Of a stretch of 57,523 nucleotides of DNA, positions 35,711 through 44,161 are shown piece by piece. Origin of the DNA: an uncultured Oscillospiraceae bacterium (GTDB taxonomy: Bacteria; Bacillota; Clostridia; Oscillospirales; Oscillospiraceae); assembly GCA_910588365.1 (NCBI GenBank), contig CAJUQS010000145.1, positions 1-57,523 of the forward strand, given 5' to 3'. The first letter of the stretch is position 1, and the number at the start of each line of letters is the position of its first letter. The position numbers and the translations under genes were made by a program. The notes under the pieces are model-generated. The model did not search any database, was not told where the DNA came from, and worked only from the letters and a program-made list of their open reading frames with translations.

Positions 35711-37200
35711 ACAGCTCCCCCAGTCAAGCGTGCAGTATCGTTATCCGTGGGCTGTGGGCCTGGCCGGTCACCGTGTGATAGTCCCGCATTGCCCGTCCGG
35801 CAGGCCCCCCCTCTCAGCTCAACGGTGACGCAGACCCCGCCCTCTGTCCGGTTCTCAAAGCGGATGGACCCGCCGTGGAGCGCCGCGATCTCCCGGCACA
35901 GGGCCAGTCCCAGGCCGAAGCCCCCCTGCTTCCGGGAGCGGGCCTTGTCCACCCGGTAGAAGGCCTCGGTCAGGTGGGCCAGGGCCTCCTCCGGGATGCC
36001 CTTCCCGCTGTCCAGCACCCGGAAGCGGCACCCGTCGGGGAGCATCTCCTGCTCAAAGCGGATGGACCCGCCTCTGTCCATGGCCTTCTGGGCGTTGTCC
36101 GCCAGGTTCAGCAGCAGCGACCACACCAGATCCGGCTCCAGCAGGCACAGCCCCTCCCGGCAGGCGCAGGCGACGGAGATGCCCCGGCGCTCCAGCAGGG
36201 GACGCAGCCGCTCCGCCAGCTCCCCCACCAGCTCCGCCGGGGACACCTCCACCAGGGGCAGATCCCCCTGCTTGAGCACCAGCAGATCCAGCAGCTTCCG
36301 GGACAGGTTTTCCAGCCGCTTGCTCTCGGAGTAGATGTACCCCGCGGCCTCCCTCTGCTCGCCGGGGCTCAGGGTGCCGCTGCGCAGCAGCTCCGCGTAG
36401 CCGATGAGGGCCGTCATGGGGGTCTTCATCTCGTGGGCGAAGCTGCCCACGAACCGCTCCTGCCGCTCCACGGCCTGCTGGAGCTGGGCCACGGTCCGCT
36501 CCATCTGCTCCGCCATGGCGTTGAAGTCCTCGCCCACGGCCCCCACCTCGTCCCGGGAGCGGATCCGGACCCGGCTGGAGAACCTTCCCGAGGCGATGGC
36601 CCGGGAGGCCAGGCTGAGGCTCACCAGGGGCGCGGTCAGCACCCGGGCGGTGGTGTAGGAGAGCACCGCGCACAGCACGGCCAGCACGGCGAACACCCGC
36701 AGGTAATTCTCCAGCTGGCTCTGCCGGGCGTCGTAGGGGGCGGAGATCTCCTGGGCGGTCTGGAGGCAGAGGGTTTCGCCGTTGGTCTCCACGGTGCCGG
36801 AGAGGATCAGATAGCGCCCCGGGAGCTGTCCGGCCGCGATCTGGACCCGGCAGGAGCCCGCCTGGGTGGGCTCCACGCCCCCCAGAAGGGGGGAGAGGGC
36901 GGCGTTGGACTCGTAGATGGTCTCCTCCCCGGCGGACAGCCGCAGGGCCGTCCAGGCGGAGCGGCCCTGGGCGCACAGCTGCTCCATGGTCTGGACCAGG
37001 GCCCCCCTGTCCAGATAGGGGTCCAGGCCGTTGACGATTTGCAGGGCGCTCCAGGCCATGCGGTAGGAGGCGAAGGCCGCCTCCTTCTCCCGCTCCAGGG
37101 CGTCATGGAAGCTGCCGGTGATCAGCAGGCTGCCCCCGGCCCCGAACAGCACCGACAGCAGGGCCGCCATGTACAGCATCAGCTTCAGACGGAATTTCAC
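35707..37200 (-). CDS. Membrane sensor histidine kinase
   Basis: 497 aa. Membrane segments at about 7-28 and 166-186 flank an external domain of about 135 residues. HAMP, HisKA (SFAHEMKTPMTALIGYAE, His256), the N box (NLADNAQKAM, Asn369), DSGKGIPEE and GGFGLGLALCREI follow. The GTG start at 37200 overlaps the regulator stop as GTGA. The ATPase domain ends near 463. The last 34 residues include sequence from a dispersed 27-bp repeat (35778-35804) and look like an acquired tail. The VanS-like context (VanY downstream) suggests cell-envelope sensing; the signal is unknown. Confidence 0.9.
   Translation of the reverse strand: MKFRLKLMLYMAALLSVLFGAGGSLLITGSFHDALEREKEAAFASYRMAWSALQIVNGLDPYLDRGALVQTMEQLCAQGRSAWTALRLSAGEETIYESNAALSPLLGGVEPTQAGSCRVQIAAGQLPGRYLILSGTVETNGETLCLQTAQEISAPYDARQSQLENYLRVFAVLAVLCAVLSYTTARVLTAPLVSLSLASRAIASGRFSSRVRIRSRDEVGAVGEDFNAMAEQMERTVAQLQQAVERQERFVGSFAHEMKTPMTALIGYAELLRSGTLSPGEQREAAGYIYSESKRLENLSRKLLDLLVLKQGDLPLVEVSPAELVGELAERLRPLLERRGISVACACREGLCLLEPDLVWSLLLNLADNAQKAMDRGGSIRFEQEMLPDGCRFRVLDSGKGIPEEALAHLTEAFYRVDKARSRKQGGFGLGLALCREIAALHGGSIRFENRTEGGVCVTVELRGGACRTGNAGLSHGDRPGPQPTDNDTARLTGGAV
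35778..35804. repeat. 27-bp dispersed repeat inside the kinase 3' end
   Basis: ATAGTCCCGCATTGCCCGTC and the next seven bases are identical to 44247-44273, with a 24-bp variant at 44162-44185. Here the repeat is translated as residues 466-474 of the kinase. Confidence 0.8.
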
Positions 37201-37856
37201 CCGTCCACCTCCAGCCGGTAGCCCACCTTGTTGACCGCCTGCAGCAGGTGCTCCCAGCCCACCTTCTTCCGCAGGCGCTGGACGTGGAGGTCCACCGCCC
37301 GGCTGCCGAAGGGGTACTCCTCCCCCCACACCCGCTCGTAGATGGTCTCCCGGAAGAGGGCCCGCCGGGGGCTGCGGGCGAAGAGGAGCAGCAGCTCGTA
37401 CTCCGTCCGGGTCAGGCAGATCTCCTCCCCGTCCCGCCACACCTGCATGGAGCCGGTGTCGATGCGCAGCCCCCCGATCTCCAGCACCGCGTCCCGCTTC
37501 TTGTACCGGCGCAGCACCACGTCCACCCTGGCCAGCAGCTCGATGGTCTCAAAGGGCTTGACGATGTAGTCCTCCGCCCCCAGCCGCAGGCCCTTCACCC
37601 GGTCCCGGACCGAGGATCTGGCGGTGAGGAAGATCACGGGAATCTCCAGGGGCCGGATGTACTCCATCAGCTCAAAGCCGTCCACCTCGGGCAGCATCAC
37701 GTCCAGCAGGATGAGGTCATACCGGTTCCTCTCCAGCAGGTCCGCCGCCTGGGCCCCGTCGTAGGCGCAGGTACACGCGCACCCCTCCTTGGTCAGGCTC
37801 AGGCGGATGAGGCTGGAGATGGGCTTTTCATCCTCCACAATCAGAACTTGAATCAC
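37197..37856 (-). CDS. OmpR/PhoB-family response regulator
   Basis: 219 aa. A receiver domain (phospho-acceptor Asp52 in LLDVMLPEVDG, Lys100 in YIVKPF) is followed by a winged-helix DNA-binding domain (LTRTEYELLLLFARSP, RAVDLHVQRLRKKVG). The GTG start at 37856 is chosen because AAGGAGG stands eight bases upstream; an ATG at 37886 would place that site inside the gene. It is the first gene of the operon with the kinase, membrane protein and VanY. It is divergent from the GTPase-nuclease gene. Confidence 0.93.
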   Translation of the reverse strand: MIQVLIVEDEKPISSLIRLSLTKEGCACTCAYDGAQAADLLERNRYDLILLDVMLPEVDGFELMEYIRPLEIPVIFLTARSSVRDRVKGLRLGAEDYIVKPFETIELLARVDVVLRRYKKRDAVLEIGGLRIDTGSMQVWRDGEEICLTRTEYELLLLFARSPRRALFRETIYERVWGEEYPFGSRAVDLHVQRLRKKVGWEHLLQAVNKVGYRLEVDG

Positions 37857-37928
37857 AGCAGGGACCTCCTTCCTTTTGAAAGACATGATACATCAATCAG
37901 GCATCGAAATTGCAACATTTCTGATAAC

Positions 37929-37948
37929 TTTTTCCGGCGGCGGAAAAA
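37929..37948. repeat. Hairpin in the divergent regulator/GTPase promoter region
   Basis: TTTTTCCG and CGGAAAAA form an 8-bp stem around GCGG between two divergent genes. A TATACT at 37978-37983 could be the -10 for the rightward gene. The dyad could be a regulator site or a small terminator. Confidence 0.4.
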
Positions 37949-38015
37949 ATTGGTGTGGAACTGTGGAAAAACTATGGTATACTGGGGGAAACGAATCGAC
38001 GGGAGAGGCGTACAT

Positions 38016-40676
38016 ATGAAGAAACTGGTTATCGGGATACTGGCCCACGTGGACGCGGGGAAGACCACGCTGTCCGAGGCCCTGCTCTATCAGACCGGCG
38101 CCATCCGCTCCCTGGGCCGGGTGGACCACAAGGACGCCTTCCTGGACACGGAGGCGCTGGAGCGGGAGCGGGGCATCACCATCTTCTCCAAGCAGGCGGT
38201 CTTCCCCCTTGGGGAGGCGGAGGCTGCGCTGCTGGACACGCCGGGCCACGTGGACTTCTCTGCGGAGATGGAGCGGACCTTGCAGGTGATAGACTGCGCC
38301 ATCCTGGTCATCAGCGGCACCGACGGCGTCCAGGCCCACACCCGCACCCTCTGGCAGCTTCTGGAGGGCCGCGGCGTGCCTGTTTTTCTCTTTATCAACA
38401 AGATGGATCTGGTGGGCGGCGGGAGCGTGGAGCGCGCCGGCCTGCTCTCCGCTCTGCGCGCCGGCCTGGGGGAGGGCTTCGTGGACTTCAGCGGCCCCCG
38501 GGAGGCCCTCCTTGAGGAGGCGGCCACGGCCAGCGAGGAGGCGCTGACGGAGTATCTGGAGAGCGGCACGCTCTCCGAAGAAACCCTGGCCGCCCTCATC
38601 GGGGAGCGGGCCCTGTTCCCCTGCTGGTTCGGCTCGGCGCTGAAGCTGGAGGGGGTGGGGGAATTTCTCCAGGGGCTGGAGCGGTACGCCCCCCGGCCCG
38701 CCTACCCCCGGGACTTCGGCGCCAAGGTGTTCAAAATCGGCCGGGACGAGCGGGGGGCGCGGCTGACCTATCTGAAGGTCACCGGCGGCGCACTGGCGGT
38801 AAAGGATCTGATCTCCGGCCAGGACGAGGCGGGGGAGGAGTGGCAGGAGAAGGCGGAGCAGCTGCGGGTCTACTCGGGCAGTAGGTACCGCGCCATCGAC
38901 CGGGCGGAGGCGGGGACGGTGTGCGCCGTCACCGGCCTGACCCGCACCTTCCCGGGCCAGGGGCTGGGGGCGGAGGGCCTGTCCGCCCCGCCGGAGCTGG
39001 AGCCGGTGCTGAACTACCAGCTGCTCCTGCCCCCGGAGGCGGACCCCCACGTGGTCCTGGACAAGCTGCGCCTGCTGGAGGAGGAGGACCCCCAGCTCCA
39101 CCTGGTCTGGAACGAGCGGCTTGGGCAGATCCACCTCCAGCTCATGGGGCAGGTCCAGCTGGAGGTCCTGCGCCGGCTCATCGCCCAGCGCTTCGGCCTG
39201 GAGGTGGATTTCGGCCCGGGGGGCATCGTCTACAAAGAGACCATCGCCGCCCCGGCGGTGGGCATCGGCCACTATGAGCCCCTGCGGCACTACGCCGAGG
39301 TCCACCTCCTGCTGGAGCCCGGCCCCCGGGGCAGCGGGCTCCACTTCGCCAGCGCGTGCAGCGAGGACCGGCTGGACCGAAGCTGGCAGCGGCTGGTGCT
39401 GACCCATCTGGCGGAGAAGGCGCACCTGGGCGTGCTCACCGGGTCCCCCATTACGGACATGCGCATCACCCTCACCGCGGGCCGGGCACACATCAAGCAC
39501 ACCGAGGGGGGCGACTTCCGGCAGGCCACCTACCGGGCGGTGCGCCAGGGGCTGATGACGGCCGAGAGTGTGCTGCTGGAGCCCTGGTACGACTTCCGCC
39601 TGGAGGTCCCTGCGGAGAACCTGGGCCGGGCCATGACGGACATCCAGCAGATGGGGGGCCGCTTCGATCCCCCCCAGATGGACGGGGAGGCGGCCCTGCT
39701 CACCGGCCGGGCCCCGGTGTCGGAGCTGGGGGAGTACTGGCAGGACGTGGCCGCCTACACCAAGGGCCGGGGGCGGCTGAGCTGTACCCCCGGCGGCTAC
39801 GAGGCGTGCCACAACGCCCAGGCGGTCATCGAGGAGCTGGCCTACGATCCGGAGGGGGATCTGGACAACTCCCCGGACTCCATCTTCTGCGGCCACGGGG
39901 CGGGCTTCCCGGTGAAGTGGGACCAGGTGCCCTCCTTCGCCCATCTGGACAGCGGAGTGGACCTGGACGGGGAGGGAGAGGCGGCGCCGGAGCCGGAGGC
40001 CCTGGACCCGCCGCCCGCACGGCCCGCCGTGCCATACCCCCGGTCCCGGGAGGAGGACCAGCAGCTGCAGGCCATCTTTGAGCGGACCTACGGCCAGGTG
40101 AAGCGCCGGGGGCCGGACCCGGGAGAGGCGTTCCGGCCGCGGCCCAAGCCCCTGCCCTCCACGGAGAAGCGGACCGTGCCGCCCCGTGCCGCCGGGCCGG
40201 AGTACCTGCTGGTGGACGGGTACAACGTGATTTTTGCCTGGGACGAGCTGAAGGCCGTGGCGCGAAACAGCCTGGAGGGGGCCCGGCACCTGCTGATGGA
40301 CCTGCTCTGCAACTACCAGGGGTATAAAAAATGCGTGATTATACTGGTCTTTGACGCCTACAAGGTCAAGGGGAACCCGGGATCTGTGGAGCATTACCGC
40401 AACATCCACGTGGTCTACACCAAGGAGGCGGAGACGGCCGACGCCTACATCGAGCGGGCCACCTACGAGATTGCCAGGGAGCACCGGGTCCGGGTGGCCA
40501 CGTCGGACAATCTGGAGCAGCTGATCATTTTGGGACACGGGGCGGTGCGGGTGTCCGCCCGGGAGTTCAAGGAGGAGGTGGAGGCCGCCGAGGGGCGGAT
40601 CTCTGCGATCATCGACCAAAATAATCTCCACGGCAGATCGTTTCGCCAGCTCAGGCACCAGCTGAAGGAGAAGTAA
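38016..40676 (+). CDS. TetM-like ribosomal GTPase fused to a C-terminal NYN (Rae1/YacP-like) endoribonuclease domain
   Basis: 886 aa. Residues 1 to about 645 follow the ribosomal-protection-protein plan: AHVDAGKTT (10-18), RGITI, DTPGHVDF, NKMD, an EF-G-like tail, and the TetM-type end (GYEACHNAQ, DNSPDSIFCGHGAGFPVKWD). A Pro-rich linker of about 80 residues leads to an NYN domain from residue 730. It shows LVDGYNVI (Asp734, Asn737), VFDAYKV (Asp780), ETADAYIE (Glu806, Asp809), TSDN (Asp831) and VSAREFKEEV, as in Rae1/YacP, which cuts mRNA in the ribosomal A site. All GTPase and nuclease acids seem intact. GGGAGAGG precedes the ATG. It is probably a ribosome-targeted factor, not simply tetracycline resistance. 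Confidence 0.85.
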   Translation: MKKLVIGILAHVDAGKTTLSEALLYQTGAIRSLGRVDHKDAFLDTEALERERGITIFSKQAVFPLGEAEAALLDTPGHVDFSAEMERTLQVIDCAILVISGTDGVQAHTRTLWQLLEGRGVPVFLFINKMDLVGGGSVERAGLLSALRAGLGEGFVDFSGPREALLEEAATASEEALTEYLESGTLSEETLAALIGERALFPCWFGSALKLEGVGEFLQGLERYAPRPAYPRDFGAKVFKIGRDERGARLTYLKVTGGALAVKDLISGQDEAGEEWQEKAEQLRVYSGSRYRAIDRAEAGTVCAVTGLTRTFPGQGLGAEGLSAPPELEPVLNYQLLLPPEADPHVVLDKLRLLEEEDPQLHLVWNERLGQIHLQLMGQVQLEVLRRLIAQRFGLEVDFGPGGIVYKETIAAPAVGIGHYEPLRHYAEVHLLLEPGPRGSGLHFASACSEDRLDRSWQRLVLTHLAEKAHLGVLTGSPITDMRITLTAGRAHIKHTEGGDFRQATYRAVRQGLMTAESVLLEPWYDFRLEVPAENLGRAMTDIQQMGGRFDPPQMDGEAALLTGRAPVSELGEYWQDVAAYTKGRGRLSCTPGGYEACHNAQAVIEELAYDPEGDLDNSPDSIFCGHGAGFPVKWDQVPSFAHLDSGVDLDGEGEAAPEPEALDPPPARPAVPYPRSREEDQQLQAIFERTYGQVKRRGPDPGEAFRPRPKPLPSTEKRTVPPRAAGPEYLLVDGYNVIFAWDELKAVARNSLEGARHLLMDLLCNYQGYKKCVIILVFDAYKVKGNPGSVEHYRNIHVVYTKEAETADAYIERATYEIAREHRVRVATSDNLEQLIILGHGAVRVSAREFKEEVEAAEGRISAIIDQNNLHGRSFRQLRHQLKEK

Positions 40677-40720
40677 GCGGGGGCTTCTCCTGTGCGGGGC
40701 CTCCCGGCCCCACGCCCCGG

Positions 40721-40750
40721 GGTACCTTTTTGTTTGCACAAAAAGGTACC
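40721..40750. terminator. Type-B hairpin: GGTACCTTTTTGT/ACAAAAAGGTACC
   Basis: A 13-bp stem around TTGC, about 45 bases after the GTPase-nuclease stop. It belongs to the same family as hairpins at 41136, 55153 and 55998. The T5/A5 blocks lie inside the stem, so it is not a standard intrinsic terminator. Confidence 0.65.
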
Positions 40751-41135
40751 AAAAAGTTGCTCAAGTGGCGCCGCCCCTTGAGAATCCCCAATGTATTGTT
40801 TGGTTACGCTACGATGGAGCGGATTTGATTCTACCGGCGGTGCCTGCCCTTCGTCTGCCGCCCTTCAGCGTCTGCCCACGGGTTCTAACGCACTCCCTGC
40901 TGTGGCACATCGGTGCGGTGCAGGTTTACTGCGCAGCGACTCGGAGCGTTCCCCCTTGCAGACTCTCCCCCATTAACAGGGCGTCAGCCGGAGTCATTCA
41001 AGTACCAGACCCCTAGATCAGAATCCCGTAGGATATTCTTGTTCACGGGGCACCGCAGCTCTTCACTTGCAGAGCGTGTCCGAAAAACCCCCGTATATTT
41101 TGGGGGACCGGGGGGACACCCCCGGCGCCTTTTTG

Positions 41136-41183
41136 GTTACTTTTTGTGCGTACAAAAAGTAACAAGGTGGCACTTGTGCCACC
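41136..41183. repeat. Type-B hairpin followed by GGTGGCAC/GTGCCACC hairpin
   Basis: GTTACTTTTTGT pairs with ACAAAAAGTAAC (41136-41163), followed directly by an 8-bp GC-rich stem (41166-41183). It is preceded by GCGCCTTTTT as at 55988. Upstream of the MerR-RDD promoter. Confidence 0.7.
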
Positions 41184-41244
41184 GGGCCAGTCGTTCGGCG
41201 CAAGGAATTTTACCTCCTTTTTTGGCAAAAAGAGGGATTCCCTC

Positions 41245-41275
41245 TTGACTGTAAACCCGCTTTATGCCTTACAAT
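41245..41275 (+). promoter_or_regulatory. MerR-type promoter with 19-bp spacer
   Basis: TTGACT and TACAAT are separated by 19 bp instead of 17. The spacer contains TGTAA and TTACA halves 14 bp apart. Overlong spacers with a central dyad are the hallmark of promoters activated by MerR proteins through DNA untwisting. The gene downstream encodes a MerR-family protein, so autoregulation is likely. Confidence 0.65.
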
Positions 41276-41308
41276 AGGGGCAGAAAAGGAGAGAGGAGGC
41301 ACTGACGG

Positions 41309-42823
41309 ATGAACATACGGGAGATAGAGAGCCAGCTGGGGATCCCGCGGGCCAACATCCGCTACTACGAGAAGGAGGGCCTGCTGCACCCGGCCAGGAG
41401 CGGGAACAACTACCGGGTGTACACGGACGAGGACGTGGAGACGCTGAAAAAAATACGGCTGCTCCGCCAGCTGGATATGCCCATCGAGACCATCCGGGCG
41501 GTCCAGTCAGGGGACGTGTCCCTGCACGACGCGGTGTCCCGGCAGCTGGCGCTGCTGGAGAGCAGCGCGGCCCGGCTGGAGCGGGCCCAGGCCGTGTGCC
41601 GGGCCATGCTGGAGGACCAGACGGCCTATCCGGCCCTGGACCCCGCCCGGTACGAGAACCCCGCCGCCCTGCCCTGGGCGGACCAGGTCAAATGGGAGGA
41701 GCCGCCCCAGGTCCCGCCGGTGGAGGGGGCCGTCTGGGCCTTCAACCCCTGGCAGCGCTTCTGGGCACGGATGCTGGACATGGGCCTGGCGGATTTGGCC
41801 ATCACGGCGCTGCTGGCGCTGGTGTTCCACCTCAACACCAACGGCGACAGCCTGCCGGTGACGATCCTGGAAACCGTGCTGTGCTGGGGCCTGGTGCTGG
41901 TGCTGGAGCCCCTGCTGCTCAGTACCTTGGGCACCACGCCGGGAAAGTGGCTGATGGGACTGGAGCTGCGGGACAAGCGGGGGCGGAAGCTCAGCTTCTC
42001 CCAGGCTTTCCAGCGGACCTGGGACGTGCTGGGCACCGGCTACGGCTATCAGGTCCCCTTCTACAACATCTACCGGCACTACCAGTGCTGGAAGACCTGC
42101 CGGGAGAACAAGCCCCTCTACTACGACTGGAATGAGGGGAACCTCTACTACAGCCGGACCGGGGAGCGCTGGGGCCCCAGGGGCGGGGCGGTGCTGAACA
42201 TGGTCCTGATCCTGGCCGTGGCGGCGGTGTCCGTGTGGGTGGGCTTTCAAGCGGAACTGCCCCCCAACCGGGGGGATATCACCCCGGCGGAGTTCTTCGA
42301 GAACGTGAACCTCCAGTCCAGGCGGCTGGGCTATAACCTGTGGCTCGACGAGGAGGGCTATGAGCTGGCGGACCAGACCATGAACGTCAGCACCAATGGC
42401 GGGCCCGTGGTCCACTACGTCTACGGCGAGCCCTTTGACGACGAGCCGGTCTACCGGGTGGAGACGGACGAAAATGGGTTCGTCACCGCCGTGACCCTGG
42501 AGCAGGAGGAGCACTTCGCCGCCGGGAAGGACGGCAGCTGGGTGTGGCTGCCCGCCAACCGGGTACAGCTGGCGGTGCTGGCCTTCTGCGGCACGAGGGG
42601 CAGCGGCTGGGAGCTGACGAGGAACGGCCTGACGCATAGGGTTCTGGAGAACCTCTGGGCCGGGGAGGCATCCACGGACCGGGAGGACGGCTTCACCCTG
42701 ACGGCGGAGCTGGAGCAGGAGGGCTATGGGGACGGCTCCAGCTTGGGCACCCTGCTGATCCCCAGAACGGATGGCGGGGAATGCTGGTACCGCTTCACCA
42801 TGCGGCTGGAAAAGGCGGCTTAG
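41309..42823 (+). CDS. Membrane-tethered MerR-family regulator fused to an RDD domain and an extracytoplasmic domain
   Basis: 504 aa. Residues 1-70 form a MerR winged helix (IREIESQLGIPRANIRYYEKEGLL) and 70-105 the usual dimerising coiled coil. From about 145 an RDD-type membrane domain starts (RFWARMLDMGLADLAIT, with Arg154 and Asp157, and GTTPGKWLMGLELRD). Hydrophobic segments lie at about 158-176, 187-207 and 295-315. The C-terminal 190 residues would then be outside the cell and match no family that I know. DNA binding, membrane and external parts in one chain suggest a one-component transmembrane sensor. GGAGG lies 10 bases before the ATG. Confidence 0.82.
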   Translation: MNIREIESQLGIPRANIRYYEKEGLLHPARSGNNYRVYTDEDVETLKKIRLLRQLDMPIETIRAVQSGDVSLHDAVSRQLALLESSAARLERAQAVCRAMLEDQTAYPALDPARYENPAALPWADQVKWEEPPQVPPVEGAVWAFNPWQRFWARMLDMGLADLAITALLALVFHLNTNGDSLPVTILETVLCWGLVLVLEPLLLSTLGTTPGKWLMGLELRDKRGRKLSFSQAFQRTWDVLGTGYGYQVPFYNIYRHYQCWKTCRENKPLYYDWNEGNLYYSRTGERWGPRGGAVLNMVLILAVAAVSVWVGFQAELPPNRGDITPAEFFENVNLQSRRLGYNLWLDEEGYELADQTMNVSTNGGPVVHYVYGEPFDDEPVYRVETDENGFVTAVTLEQEEHFAAGKDGSWVWLPANRVQLAVLAFCGTRGSGWELTRNGLTHRVLENLWAGEASTDREDGFTLTAELEQEGYGDGSSLGTLLIPRTDGGECWYRFTMRLEKAA

Positions 42824-42881
42824 GCGCGCCTGCCGGGATCCCCGGAAAACCCTTTTTTCAAAAGAAAACGCCGCCGGCCGC

Positions 42882-42910
42882 TTGCCCATTCGACGGAAAT
42901 CGTCTATAAT
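42882..42910 (+). promoter_or_regulatory. Promoter of the D-Ala-D-Ala carboxypeptidase gene
   Basis: TTGCCC and a perfect TATAAT are separated by 17 bp, 40 bases before the ATG at 42951. The -10 overlaps an in-frame ATG at 42909, which argues against that codon as the start. Confidence 0.7.
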
Positions 42911-42950
42911 GGACGGCAAAGCGGTTCACCCACCGGAGAAAGGCGGCATT

Positions 42951-44054
42951 ATGGACAACGACTACCGTTTCACAACCACAGAGGAGGAGCGCGCCGCCCG
43001 GCGCGCCCAGCGGATGGCGGCCCGCCGCCAGAGAGAGCGGGAGAGACGCAGGAAAATGCTGCTGCGCCTGCTGCCGGTGCTGGGCGTGGTGGTGCTGGCA
43101 GGGGCGGCCATCGCCTGGGGACTGCACCGGGGCGAGAGCGGCGAGGGCGCCGCCCGGGCGGCGGCGCCAGCCGTCCAGTCCGCGGCCGCCGATCCGGAAC
43201 CGGACCAGGAACCGGAGCCGGCGGCTGATCCAGAGCCGGAGCCGCCCCGCGCCGTCCTGTCCGCCGCGGACGCCGTCCAGCTGGGCGAGGAGATTGTCAG
43301 CAATAACGCGGTGCTCATCGACTTGGACGAGGGTATCGTTCTGGCGGAGAAAAACGCCGGGGAGATCATCAGTCCCGCGTCCATGACGAAAATTCTCACC
43401 ATCCTGGTGGCGGCGGAGCAGATCACGGATCTGGATGCCGGGTTCACCATGACACAGGAGATTACGGACTACTGCTACCGCAACGACTGCTCCGCCGCCG
43501 GATTTTTACCCGGCGAGATAATTCCCATCCGGGACCTGTTTTACGCCACCATCCTGCCCTCCGGGGCGGACGGGGCCCTGGCTCTGGCCATCTGCGCGGC
43601 GGGCTCCCAGGAGGCGTTTGTGGAGCTGATGAATGAGAAGGCGGCGGAGCTGGGCGTGTCCCAGACCGCCCGGTTTGCCAACAGCGTGGGGGTCTATGAC
43701 GAGAACAACGTCTGCACGGTCTATGATATGGCGCTGATCCTCAGGGCGGCGCTGGACAACCCCCTCTGCCGGGAGGTGCTGGGCCAGCGCATCTACGCCA
43801 TTGCGCCCAGCGAGGCCCACCCGGAGGGGCTGGAGCTCTCCAACTGGTTCATCCGCAAGATTGAGGACCACATGCCGGAGCACATCCAGGTGACGGGGGC
43901 GAAAACCGGCTACGTCACCCAGTCCGGCAACTGCGCCGCCAGCGTCGCCCAGGACAGCGCCGGGAAGCGGTACCTGTGTGTCACCGCCCAGGCCTGGAGC
44001 GGCTGGAGGTGCATCTTTGACCATGTGGCGCTCTACGAGGGGTACGCCAGGTAG
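42951..44054 (+). CDS. Serine-type D-alanyl-D-alanine carboxypeptidase (S11, DacF-like)
   Basis: 367 aa. A basic cytoplasmic N terminus and one membrane segment (about 38-57) are followed by a Pro/Glu-rich linker and the penicillin-binding domain. SxxK is SMTK (Ser144, Lys147), the second motif is SGADGA (in place of the common SxN) and the third is KTG in GAKTGYV. It trims stem-peptide D-Ala outside the membrane. The C-terminal beta domain of PBP5 types is absent. GGAGAAAGGCGG precedes the ATG. It is the second carboxypeptidase in the window. Confidence 0.87.
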   Translation: MDNDYRFTTTEEERAARRAQRMAARRQRERERRRKMLLRLLPVLGVVVLAGAAIAWGLHRGESGEGAARAAAPAVQSAAADPEPDQEPEPAADPEPEPPRAVLSAADAVQLGEEIVSNNAVLIDLDEGIVLAEKNAGEIISPASMTKILTILVAAEQITDLDAGFTMTQEITDYCYRNDCSAAGFLPGEIIPIRDLFYATILPSGADGALALAICAAGSQEAFVELMNEKAAELGVSQTARFANSVGVYDENNVCTVYDMALILRAALDNPLCREVLGQRIYAIAPSEAHPEGLELSNWFIRKIEDHMPEHIQVTGAKTGYVTQSGNCAASVAQDSAGKRYLCVTAQAWSGWRCIFDHVALYEGYAR

Positions 44055-44055
44055 A

Positions 44056-44083
44056 CATTCTTTTTCTTGAAAGAAAAAGAATG
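44056..44083 (+). terminator. Type-A AT-rich hairpin after the carboxypeptidase gene
   Basis: CATTCTTTTTCTT and AAGAAAAAGAATG form a 13-bp stem around GA, starting two bases after the stop codon. Followed by AAAAAGAACTTT as in the other modules. Confidence 0.72.
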
Positions 44084-44107
44084 AAAAAGAACTTTATATG
44101 GGTTAGA

Positions 44108-44139
44108 ACAGGGCGGACCGCTGAGGCGGTCCGCCCTGT
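44108..44139. terminator. GC-rich 14-bp hairpin
   Basis: ACAGGGCGGACCGC and GCGGTCCGCCCTGT form a perfect stem around TGAG between convergent genes. It lacks a clear U tract. Confidence 0.6.
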
Positions 44140-44161
44140 CTGCTGCTGTGTACGCTTGTTA

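Larger units (their letters stand above)
40677..41244. other. 568-bp intergenic region with type-B hairpins and no recognisable gene
   Basis: Between the GTPase-nuclease fusion and the MerR-RDD promoter there is no convincing reading frame. Hairpins lie at 40721-40750, 41136-41163 and 41166-41183. The middle part (about 40790-41040) has mixed composition and no similarity that I could recognise. It may be decayed sequence. Confidence 0.5.

Noticed and set aside
38016..40676. Tetracycline resistance gene
   Set aside because: Motifs are TetM-like but divergent, and the extra nuclease domain and lack of a mobile context argue for a house function. Resistance cannot be claimed from sequence alone.
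40765..41016. Small open frames in the 40.7-41.2 kb intergenic region
   Set aside because: No ribosome site, no plausible composition and no recognisable motif; overlapping frames are equally open.
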